A stretch of 64,000 bases of DNA from NCBI GenBank assembly GCA_017621515.1, contig JAGASY010000096.1, forward strand, positions 1 to 64,000, given 5' to 3'. The notes beneath the pieces were generated by a model. It searched no databases. It saw nothing but the letters and a program-made list of their open reading frames with translations, and was not told the origin of the DNA. Below, piece by piece: positions 10,224 through 18,004 of this stretch (the stretch's first letter is position 1; every line of letters starts with the position of its first letter). This DNA comes from Bacteroidaceae bacterium (GTDB lineage: Bacteria > Bacteroidota > Bacteroidia > Bacteroidales > Bacteroidaceae). The translations under genes were made by a program, and so were the position numbers.

Positions 10224-10732
10224 GTGTTCATTTCTTCTTCAGAATCAAAATCCGCAGTTTCGCAATCGCAGTCTATGACTTTCATTATGCTTCCCATGTC
10301 GAAACCTCTTGACAAAGCGAACCTCATGAGCTTGGTTTTGATTTCATATTCCGACTTTCCCTTGGTGGTTTTTCTCTTGGTTTCGATAATCTTGCGCAGA
10401 GCTGCCATATATTCTTCGTCTTCTATTTCCGTTTTGGCATCTTCTATCAGGCATGAATCTATGCCCTTCATGCGAAGCTCACGCTCTATCCGTGCCATTC
10501 CCCAATGATTGTACCGGAATTTGTCGCGGACGAAAGCCCGCGCATATCGGGCTTCGTCTATATATTTCTCTTGCATAAGACGTGCCAACACATGTTCTTC
10601 CGCATTTTCTGGAAGCTCCCAGTTGTCCATTTTCCTCTTCATGTCGGCACGGCAATACTCCGCCGTGGCACAAAGAGCGGACAGCCGGATGTAGGCTTCC
10701 TGTTCCGACAGCACTTTTTTCTTTCTTTCCAT
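10220..10732 (-). CDS. recX: RecX-family regulator of RecA
   Basis: 170 residues of alpha-helical three-helix repeats typical of RecX: SEQEAYIRLSALCATAEYC, a YIDEARYARAFVRDKFRYNHWG segment and RIERELRMKGID. RecX binds RecA filaments and limits recombinase activity. The C-terminal tail is acidic (DCDCETADFDSEEEMN). It lies 66 bases after prmC and overlaps comF by four bases. The spacer before it is strikingly purine-rich on the coding strand. recA is not in the window. Confidence 0.85.
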   Translation of the reverse strand: MERKKKVLSEQEAYIRLSALCATAEYCRADMKRKMDNWELPENAEEHVLARLMQEKYIDEARYARAFVRDKFRYNHWGMARIERELRMKGIDSCLIEDAKTEIEDEEYMAALRKIIETKRKTTKGKSEYEIKTKLMRFALSRGFDMGSIMKVIDCDCETADFDSEEEMNT

Positions 10733-10798
10733 TTCTGTGATTCTTCTTTTTTCTTCCCTGTTTCCTCTTCTCCTTCTGTTCTTTCTCCCTTTCAGTGT

Positions 10799-11665
10799 CT
10801 ATTCTCCTCCCTTGAAAATACCTTTTATCATGCGCTCTTTGTTCATGAAATCTCGCTTTGTTTCAATCTGCGTGAAACCAAATGTGCGCATAAGGTCGGC
10901 TGTTTCGAGGCTGAATCTGCTATTGATTTCAAAATACAGAGCACCGCCGGGGTACAACATCTTTGTCGCTTTTTCGGCTATGGCTCGATAAAACAGCAGC
11001 GGATCGTTGTCCGGAACAAACAATGCCGTACTCGGTTCATGTTCCAACACGTTCCTTTCCATACCAGTACGTTCTTCCTCGCAGATGTACGGCGGATTAC
11101 TTACAATGGCAGAGTACCTGCACGTCATATCCATTTCAAAGAGTGGAGCAAGCACATCCCTTTGTCTGAACACGACCTCCGCCCCGATAATTTCTGCATT
11201 CTTTTCCGCTATTCGGAGAGCTGTTTCCGATATGTCCCATGCCTCCACCTTGGCTCCACAGAGCCTGCGAGCAAGAGAAATGGCAATGCAACCGCTTCCA
11301 GTACCTATATCAAGCAGTCGGAGAGACTGCTTATTCACCGTATCTGTATAGTCTTGACATATCCACTCCATAAGCTCTTCTGTCTCAGGACGCGGAATGA
11401 GCACACCCGGAGCCACATTGAACGTATGTCCGCAGAAATCCGCTTTACCGAGAACGTATTGGACAGGCTCTCCGTTGGCTATGCGTTCCGCCATTCTGTA
11501 TAATTCCGCCACGGTGCCATTGTCCAGACATTCGTCTTTGCCCATGACGACATCCGTCATTCCGAGTCCGCAGTGTTTCTCTAACAGCAAGAAACTTATT
11601 GCTGAGGATTCATGTTCACCATACAATTCTATGAACTTGTCTTTTAATGTCTTGTAAATCTTCAT
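10799..11665 (-). CDS. prmC: Release factor glutamine N5-methyltransferase
   Basis: 288-residue SAM-dependent methyltransferase that methylates the glutamine of the GGQ motif in peptide chain release factors. Visible motifs are an N-terminal helical domain, PVQYVLGKADFCG, LIPRPETEELMEWI, the SAM-binding LLDIGTGSGCIAISLA, and the substrate-binding AIVSNPPYI. I chose the ATG at 11663-11665 (MKIYKTLKDKF); an open frame continues 32 codons upstream into the preceding gene but is not family-like. It starts 7 bases after the membrane-bound AraC regulator and precedes recX-comF, forming one likely transcript. Confidence 0.93.
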   Translation of the reverse strand: MKIYKTLKDKFIELYGEHESSAISFLLLEKHCGLGMTDVVMGKDECLDNGTVAELYRMAERIANGEPVQYVLGKADFCGHTFNVAPGVLIPRPETEELMEWICQDYTDTVNKQSLRLLDIGTGSGCIAISLARRLCGAKVEAWDISETALRIAEKNAEIIGAEVVFRQRDVLAPLFEMDMTCRYSAIVSNPPYICEEERTGMERNVLEHEPSTALFVPDNDPLLFYRAIAEKATKMLYPGGALYFEINSRFSLETADLMRTFGFTQIETKRDFMNKERMIKGIFKGGE

Positions 11666-11672
11666 GCACAAA

Positions 11673-14591
11673 TTAGTTTGTATGAGGGCTATCCGATATG
11701 TTGTCAGGCGCTTTCGGGTTGCGCTCGTTCTCCTGTCTGTATTGTGAAGGGGAAACACCATACATTTCCTTGAAGCACTTGCTGAAATAGCGCGGAGTGC
11801 CGAAGCCGATACGATCCACCAGTTCTGCCACCGAACAATCTTCCGACTGCAAAATGTCCGCCGCCTTCTTCAGACGTATGCTGCGTATAAATTCAGACGG
11901 TTTCTGCCCCGTAAGATTCTGGAGTTTCCGGTAGAGATTCATGCGGCTCATGCAGAGGTCGCTACTGAACTGTTCCACGCTGTACTCCGCATTGTCAAGA
12001 TTCTGCTCCACGACTGCCGTGGCGCGTCGGATAAACTCCTCGTCCTGTCGGGATGTATGCGGAGTATCCTTCTCTTCATCGTTCTTCTTTGCTCTGTGAT
12101 GCTCCTCTTTTTCTTCTTCCGGTTTCGTGACGAGAAGCGCACTCTCCAGCATTTCCGTTTCCTCTTTCTTCCGTCTGTGCAGACGGAGTGCGGCGAGAAT
12201 AAGGATGAGAGCCGCAGCATACACAACGTATGCCTGCCATGTAGCATACCACGGCGACTTGCGGTAAACGGTAAACCACTCCGTTGTGGTAGTTCTATAC
12301 CTGTTTCCACCAGTCACACTCACTTCCATCCTATTTTCTCCGTATGGAAGATTGTGCAGCACAATACTGTTGACTCCTTCCGGCAGCACAGTCCATTCCT
12401 CATCCGTCTCCATCCTGTATGCAAACCGGAGACTGTCGGCATGAAGATACTCAAAAGCCGATACAAACAGTTCTGCCTCATTGTCATCGGCGGAGAACTC
12501 AATCCGTGTCTCTCCTGTACCTATCATCTGCACTTTCCCATTTACTTTTATGCCGGTCACTGCTATTCGGGGAGAACAAAATTGGCTTTCCGCCTGCTCC
12601 ACAGAGGCAATCATGCAGAAAGCTCCGAGTCCGCCAAGACAGATGCTGTCCTCTTCAAGACAAATGGTGTGAAAATAATCCATGTTGATGTCAGCGTCCG
12701 AGCTATATAAAATATGTACAGCCCCCGTCTTTGGAGAATATTCGCGCAGATATTTGTCCGACAGAATCCACAGATTGCCATACTTGTCCGCCACGATTTT
12801 CTTTATTCCGTCACCATTACTGTTGCCAGCCTTTTCATCGTCAACAGGATGTTTCTCTCCTTTCGGCAGACAGAATACATTTCCTTCGGACGTAGCAGCC
12901 CATACACATCCGTCGGATGTGATGGTGAGCGAGGTGAATGCCGCGTCATTGCTTGGTTTTCCAACATCGATTCTTTGAGGAACTTTCCGGCTTCGCTCCA
13001 TCCTGCACAAGCCCATATTATCTGCAATGAAATACACCGTCCCTTCTTTGTCACAGGCAATCTCTTTGACACATCCCGTATTGTATGCCATTGTGGTCAG
13101 TTTTCCGTCAGCCTCATTATAACAGCACAGGGAGTTGTCCGTCCCGATATACAATAGCTGCTCGCCCCTGTCGTACAGTGTATTTATCCTGTGTGCAGTG
13201 CTTGCCCGTTCCTCTTCTTTCCACAGAATATGTCCTCCCTCGTTCCATACGCGGAATATATGTCTGCCGTTGCATGCCCAGATACCTTTGTCTGAGCTTC
13301 TTTTCGTGATGCACTTGCCGATGGACAGCGGAAAGGGTGAAGCATTGCGGTTGGCAAAAACCATTCTCCCGGTGTATGAGTCATAGAGAGAAAGCTGTGT
13401 GCGTCCCTGCCATATCCAGAAGAAGCGAGAGTCTTCGCGTGCAATCATATCAACCATGACCCTATAGCCCACGGAGTCGGACATGGCCTTCACTTCATCG
13501 CGGCGCATACGGTTGTCTTTCTGATACACAATGAATGTGTGCGGCGAGTATCCCGGCACCCAGATGTTGCCGGCATTGTCCGCAATGATATTATCAAGAA
13601 TCTTTTTTCCTTCGGGAAGGAATGTCCTCGTGTCTATGGCGACAAGACTGTCCCCTCTCACTTCGTATGCGTAGAGATTGTCCATTGCGGCAGCCCACAG
13701 TATGTTCCTCGGCTTGTCATACACCATGTTGAACACCTGACTGCGGAAACTCCCTTCTCCGTCACTACCGACAGTACAGGCTTGGCGCAAGATGCTGATG
13801 CTGTCATTCTGCTTATCGAAATTATATTTCACGATGCCCTGTCCCCATGTCGCCACCCACAGACCACCGTGTCGTGGGTCTGGAACGATGAAGTTGGGAC
13901 GCAATGTCCGGTCCCATTTCATGGCAATGAAGCTCCGGCTTGCGGCATCGAACCGCACGAGCCCTCCGTGGCATTGTATGGCAACCACTCCCACCGAGGC
14001 GGTTTCGGCGAAGTTCGTCACATTGACAGCCCTGCCTTCCCATTCCGACTTGAACACGCAGAACGTCTTTCCGTCGGAGTCATAGCGGTAGATGTTCGCT
14101 CCGGTTCCAATCCATACAGCACTGTCGGAGGAGGTGAACATACATCCGGTCCATGCATCGCGCAGTTCATTGTCTTCAATTCTGCATATAGTATAGTTCT
14201 TTTTGTCAAGAATGTATGTCCCGGCCTTTGTACCGAACCATATACGTCCGTGTCCGTCTTCCGTCATGCAGGTAATGTCATTGCTTGCAAGCAGCGAAGG
14301 AGTATTGCGGTCGGAACGGAAGACCTCCACATTGTAGCCGTCGTCGCGGCATAGTCCGCCCCCTTCTGTGGCATACCACATGTAGCCTTCCGAGTCTTGC
14401 AGAATGCGGTGTACATTGGCAACAGGGAGTTGTCCCTGATTGGGGAGTTCTTTGATGCCAAAGACATAACGCTTGGAAGAAAGCAATGTCGGATTTCCTC
14501 CGTGGCATGTCTCGGCGGCATTGCCGTGTGCCGAAACAACAATGGTCAGGAAGATGAATACAATAAAGTAAATGTGTTTATATCGTAGCAT
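11673..14591 (-). CDS. Membrane-bound propeller/Y_Y_Y sensor with AraC-type DNA-binding domain
   Basis: About 972 residues. Signal or anchor segment MLRYKHIYFIVFIFLTI, then a large periplasmic region of regulator-propeller blades (GYMWYATEGGGLCRDDGY, GRIWFGTKAGTYIL, GGLWVATWGQGIVKY and others) and a Y_Y_Y-like module (LRFAYRMETDEEWTVLPEG). Next come one transmembrane helix (AYVVYAAALILILAALRL, about 785-805), a charged 45-residue linker, and a C-terminal AraC/HTH_18 domain (about 850-960) with SPSQYRQEN. Hybrid two-component sensors of Bacteroidetes have the same ends but also a histidine kinase and receiver; here both are absent, so signalling would be direct across the membrane. ATG at 14591 fits the promoter box best; ATG at 14606 is possible, and the TTG at 14621 overlaps the promoter. 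The inducer is unknown. Confidence 0.85.
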   Translation of the reverse strand: MLRYKHIYFIVFIFLTIVVSAHGNAAETCHGGNPTLLSSKRYVFGIKELPNQGQLPVANVHRILQDSEGYMWYATEGGGLCRDDGYNVEVFRSDRNTPSLLASNDITCMTEDGHGRIWFGTKAGTYILDKKNYTICRIEDNELRDAWTGCMFTSSDSAVWIGTGANIYRYDSDGKTFCVFKSEWEGRAVNVTNFAETASVGVVAIQCHGGLVRFDAASRSFIAMKWDRTLRPNFIVPDPRHGGLWVATWGQGIVKYNFDKQNDSISILRQACTVGSDGEGSFRSQVFNMVYDKPRNILWAAAMDNLYAYEVRGDSLVAIDTRTFLPEGKKILDNIIADNAGNIWVPGYSPHTFIVYQKDNRMRRDEVKAMSDSVGYRVMVDMIAREDSRFFWIWQGRTQLSLYDSYTGRMVFANRNASPFPLSIGKCITKRSSDKGIWACNGRHIFRVWNEGGHILWKEEERASTAHRINTLYDRGEQLLYIGTDNSLCCYNEADGKLTTMAYNTGCVKEIACDKEGTVYFIADNMGLCRMERSRKVPQRIDVGKPSNDAAFTSLTITSDGCVWAATSEGNVFCLPKGEKHPVDDEKAGNSNGDGIKKIVADKYGNLWILSDKYLREYSPKTGAVHILYSSDADINMDYFHTICLEEDSICLGGLGAFCMIASVEQAESQFCSPRIAVTGIKVNGKVQMIGTGETRIEFSADDNEAELFVSAFEYLHADSLRFAYRMETDEEWTVLPEGVNSIVLHNLPYGENRMEVSVTGGNRYRTTTTEWFTVYRKSPWYATWQAYVVYAAALILILAALRLHRRKKEETEMLESALLVTKPEEEKEEHHRAKKNDEEKDTPHTSRQDEEFIRRATAVVEQNLDNAEYSVEQFSSDLCMSRMNLYRKLQNLTGQKPSEFIRSIRLKKAADILQSEDCSVAELVDRIGFGTPRYFSKCFKEMYGVSPSQYRQENERNPKAPDNISDSPHTN

Positions 14592-14618
14592 GACTTGTTC
14601 TCTCATCTTATTTCTTGA

Positions 14619-14626
14619 CAAAGATA
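14619..14626 (-). promoter_or_regulatory. Candidate -7 box for the membrane AraC regulator
   Basis: Minus strand TATCTTTG, a perfect TAnnTTTG, about 28 bases before the chosen start codon. No good -33 TTTG is seen. It argues against the longer TTG-initiated frame, whose start codon lies inside this box. The 200 bases upstream to copy 2 of the long repeat hold no gene; two direct words ttagtgattgtattcga and ttagtgagtgcattcac occur near 14768-14812. Confidence 0.45.
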
Positions 14627-14826
14627 ATGCTTTTTGCTCTTATATAGTCCGGTACGCGTGCAAAAAACATAGAGGAAATTAGGGGAAGGCTGTCATAATA
14701 ATGTCACCAAGAATTTCTGAACCGTTCTTGAGACACGTTCTTTCACAGACTATATCTGTGTGTTTCTTAGTGATTGTATTCGATTGTTTTTTAGTGAGTG
14801 CATTCACAAAAAAATAGCTAAAACCG

Positions 14827-15630
14827 ACTTTTTCAAAATGACAAAATGATATTTTCGCCCAAAATGAAAATTTAACACTTGAAGCGACTTTGGGACAAAA
14901 GCGAAAAGACAAAATTTTCAGAGCAAAGACAAACTATTGAAAATCAAATGAATACAAAAATTCTCAAAATGCTCAAAAAAACGTGCTGGACGCAAATTTT
15001 CGAGATTTCTGAATATTCTGATAATCTATTGACTATCAACATGCTACAACCAAAACTACTGCTTTCACCTCTAAATGTCACCCAAAATCCACTCACTTTT
15101 AAGTTTCTGTTCAGACACTCTTCCAAAGCAGCGATTTATACACTTCTTAACATTTTATCCGAAGTCCACAGCCTTTTTCTCCGATTCCCAATGTTTTTTC
15201 AAAAACTCTACGCTGAAAATTTCTCCAAACTACTAAGTTTTTAAAATTGTAGCGCACTGTAAACAAAATTACAGTGCGCTGGAAATGTGACGACAGTGCG
15301 CTGGAAATTTGAAAACTTAGTAGTTTTTTTCAAAAGACTCTTCGCCAAGGATAAATAAATGTAAAAGAATTGCTCTAAAACGAAACACTATTTCACATTT
15401 TCCGAAAGCATTTGAAAATGCGCGTAGAAGTCCCGATCTCCGAGAAAAGTTCGGCGCGCCTCATTTTGACGCGTGCCAGAGGGCTTAGGATTTTAACATT
15501 TGGCAAAACCAAAAAGAAAGCATTTTAATGTAAAACGGGTAAGTAAGAAAATGAAATTGCGGAATTTTTGACATTTTGTCAAAACGCAATACCCCTCCAA
15601 AAAACGATGTCAAAAATTTTTTTATGGGGC
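14827..15630 (+). repeat. 0.8-kb intergenic repeat, copy 2
   Basis: About 804 bases, the same element as copy 1 but in the opposite orientation, collinear from actttttcaaaatgac to atttttttatggggc. The central block (15228-15328) has an outer stem aaactactaagttttt / gaaaacttagtagttt enclosing a perfect 10-base hairpin agcgcactgt/acagtgcgct plus one more cagtgcgctg. Near the right end is another perfect inverted repeat, ttttgacattttgtcaaaa. It is placed between two divergent transcription units. No gene is accepted inside. Confidence 0.82.
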
Positions 15631-15848
15631 TTTAAATATGCCAAAATCTATATTCAAATCAGACGCTTTTCAATCAGAAATATCGGGATTGTCTCCAATC
15701 AGATATAAACATTTGATACACATAATGATGCCGCGCAGTCTGACAGACAGATTCAGACTACTTCTTCCGCTACAGTTTCTGTTATTATAATATTATAATT
15801 GTGATGAAAATAATATCATAATAATTCTTCCTGAGTGGGTTAATTCCT

Positions 15849-15856
15849 TATCTTTG
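15849..15856 (+). promoter_or_regulatory. Candidate -7 box for the TonB/WG lipoprotein operon
   Basis: TATCTTTG matches TAnnTTTG exactly; no -33 TTTG is evident. It would give a leader of about 155 bases. The rest of 15631-16019 contains no gene; it is AT-rich, with an ataatattataat run near 15786. Confidence 0.4.
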
Positions 15857-16019
15857 CCATCAAATACTTTTATTCTGTACTGGATTAAGGAAAAACAGAA
15901 GCGCAATCTTTTTCTTGAATTTGAAACACTCAAGACATAGGGGATGGCAGACCTGCACTTCTGCATTATGAACTTGTCAAAGATGGTTTTGGGTTTGCGA
16001 ACCGTCGCACTTTTATGCT

Positions 16020-17030
16020 ATGAAAAAGGTGAATTGGCTTATCTCGCTGATGGTCGTTGTCTTTGCGGCTAACTCTGCTCTTGCGCAGGATGTTCCCAAA
16101 CAGCGAGGCTTGCTGCAAATGTTTAATCTTAGTGGACCGGTAAAGAAAGCGGTCTTTGTGACAAATGTAAGTTTTCTCGGTTTTCCGGAGAAAGAAAAAG
16201 TAGTGGAGTTTTCTGAGGGGGGGTATCCGGAAGATTTTTTTGGAGAAGAATTTGAAATAGTCGATAGAAACGATGAGAAGTTTGTCGTCAAGGAAGGCAA
16301 CAAGACGCATACATGGCTTTTTGTGGGCATTGGAGATGAAGTCCGTGTCAAGAAATATTTGTATGAGTCTCCTGAAATGAATGCCTCTTTCTCTTTGACA
16401 TACGCAGGAAAGGACGTATCGCAAGAACAGTTCCAAGGAGTCGTTCCTGCCACGGGTGATAAATTTGAATCACTGGTGTATTACACGGTGCTTGACAGAG
16501 ACAAATATGGCAATTGGACACGGCGCAAGGCAAAAATAAGTGGCAGTAAGGAGGTCAATGCCGTGGAGTCGTGCTTGATTACTTATTACACACCCGAGGA
16601 AATTGCTAAAGGTCTTGTTCCGCCTCCACCGCCTGTTGTTCCTGAAATTTCGGAAATACTGCTTATAGATGAAGATAAGTCGGAAGAATCTCTTGAAGAG
16701 GACGTGGATGACGATGCCGTATATGAAATAGTCGAGCAGATGCCGAGTTATCCGGGCGGCGAAAGTGCCATATTCTCGCATATAGCTCGAAATCTTCGCT
16801 ATCCGATGCTTGCGGCTGAAAACGGTGTGCAGGGGCGGGTGGTTGTGACGGTTGTCGTTAATAAAGATGGTTCATTAACCATTTCGGACACAAGTGGAGT
16901 AGATGACCCGTCTCTTGTCAAAGAGGCTGAACGCGTGATAAGAACATTATCTAAATTCACTCCCGGCAAACAGAACGGGAAGGTTGTAAAGGTAAAAATG
17001 AATATCCCTGTTAATTTTATATTGAAATAA
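16020..17030 (+). CDS. Periplasmic protein with C-terminal TonB domain
   Basis: 336 residues. A cleavable signal peptide (MKKVNWLISLMVVVFAANSALAQ) replaces the membrane anchor of true TonB. Residues 25-195 are a domain I do not recognise (mostly beta-like, with a VVEFSEGGYP segment). They are followed by a short proline run (PPPPPVVP, about 201-208), an acidic linker, and a TonB C-terminal domain (about 250-336: QMPSYPGGESAIFSHIARN, then NGVQGRVVVTVVVNKDGSL and FTPGKQNGK). Such domains contact TonB-box peptides or peptidoglycan. First of three genes spaced by four bases each; the downstream partners are lipoproteins, suggesting an envelope complex. Confidence 0.75.
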   Translation: MKKVNWLISLMVVVFAANSALAQDVPKQRGLLQMFNLSGPVKKAVFVTNVSFLGFPEKEKVVEFSEGGYPEDFFGEEFEIVDRNDEKFVVKEGNKTHTWLFVGIGDEVRVKKYLYESPEMNASFSLTYAGKDVSQEQFQGVVPATGDKFESLVYYTVLDRDKYGNWTRRKAKISGSKEVNAVESCLITYYTPEEIAKGLVPPPPPVVPEISEILLIDEDKSEESLEEDVDDDAVYEIVEQMPSYPGGESAIFSHIARNLRYPMLAAENGVQGRVVVTVVVNKDGSLTISDTSGVDDPSLVKEAERVIRTLSKFTPGKQNGKVVKVKMNIPVNFILK

Positions 17031-17034
17031 TATT

Positions 17035-18000
17035 ATGAGAATCAAGAATGTTTTAGTGCTCTTATTGACCATGACTGTGCTGGCTGCATGTTCTTCTGTG
17101 GCTGACAAGCCTGTTACCGAGCCGTTGACAGAGAAAGAGAAGCAGGATTTGTTTGATGGTGGCTTTTTGCCTGCTGCCTGGCAGTTGGCAGATGAATTGG
17201 CTATCTCCGGACTTACGCAGATTACCAAGGACTATTTCAGCGAGATAACATACCGTCGTGCCAACAACTATTTCAGGGCGTTGTTCGATTGGATTCCTAC
17301 CGAGGCGGAGGCTGAATGGGAACGTCTCTATAAGGCAAAGCTCGACTCTGTACCGGTCATCATGGCTGCATATGCGAAAGATGTGGAGAATAATCTGCCT
17401 GAGAAGAAGTATCTTGACGTGAAATGGAGAGCATCGCTCCAAGGTGACGGCTACGTCACGGACAATGCAGACATTGTGTTCACGCTTACACCGAAGAAGC
17501 AGCCGATAGAGGATTTTTATTTGACGTATGGCTTGATTAATAGGGAGGATTCGGCATCAGTAATGAAATTTGCTACACTGCTTCATGAATGTAATTCGAT
17601 TCACGGCACTCATGTGTCAAAACCTACTGAATTCAAATCGTGGTTGCAATACCGCGATAACGAGATTGATGAAGAAGACTTTAATCGTCTGACCACCGAG
17701 CAGCTTATGAAAAAATATTACTGGGGCATGATTCTTCGGATTAAAATCGGAGGAAAGTGGTATTCGAAAAATGATTACATTTATTCGCTTCCGGTGAGTG
17801 TGCGCCGTTATTGGGACGAGGAGAAGAAATCCAGCTCTTGGGAAAGCTTGTGGAAGGAAACTTGTACGAAAGATGTGGCACAGGAATATTTCAATATCGA
17901 GATTCCCGATAAGGACGATTTTGTTGAACAGAAACGAGAAGAGTTTGCGCAGCAGCTTGACTCTTTGGTTTATGAAGCAGTTCAAAGAGTAAAACATTAA
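17035..18000 (+). CDS. Lipoprotein of unknown function
   Basis: 321 residues with a lipoprotein signal (VLAAC, lipid-bearing Cys19). The mature protein is soluble-looking, charged and rich in W and Y (for example YYWGMILRIKIGGKWYSKNDYIY), with no motif I recognise. After the cysteine comes SSVADKP, without the acidic export signal of surface lipoproteins, so a periplasmic-facing location is more likely. Middle gene of a tight three-gene unit (four bases on each side) between a TonB-domain protein and a WG-repeat lipoprotein. The end of the frame (LDSLVYEAVQRVKH) is intact. Confidence 0.7.
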   Translation: MRIKNVLVLLLTMTVLAACSSVADKPVTEPLTEKEKQDLFDGGFLPAAWQLADELAISGLTQITKDYFSEITYRRANNYFRALFDWIPTEAEAEWERLYKAKLDSVPVIMAAYAKDVENNLPEKKYLDVKWRASLQGDGYVTDNADIVFTLTPKKQPIEDFYLTYGLINREDSASVMKFATLLHECNSIHGTHVSKPTEFKSWLQYRDNEIDEEDFNRLTTEQLMKKYYWGMILRIKIGGKWYSKNDYIYSLPVSVRRYWDEEKKSSSWESLWKETCTKDVAQEYFNIEIPDKDDFVEQKREEFAQQLDSLVYEAVQRVKH

Positions 18001-18004
18001 GGTT

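Noticed and set aside
14879-15244. A 121-codon open frame in copy 2 of the long repeat
   Set aside because: It is not kept open in copies 1 and 3 and its translation is low-complexity (F, L, S, K rich).
15418-15528. A small open frame conserved without gaps in all three long repeats (also 6118-6225 minus and from 45626 plus), starting MRVE/MCVE and containing RARGL.ILTF
   Set aside because: Base changes between copies fall on first and second codon positions at least as often as on third positions and change many residues, so there is no sign of selection on a protein. The DNA itself seems to be what is conserved.
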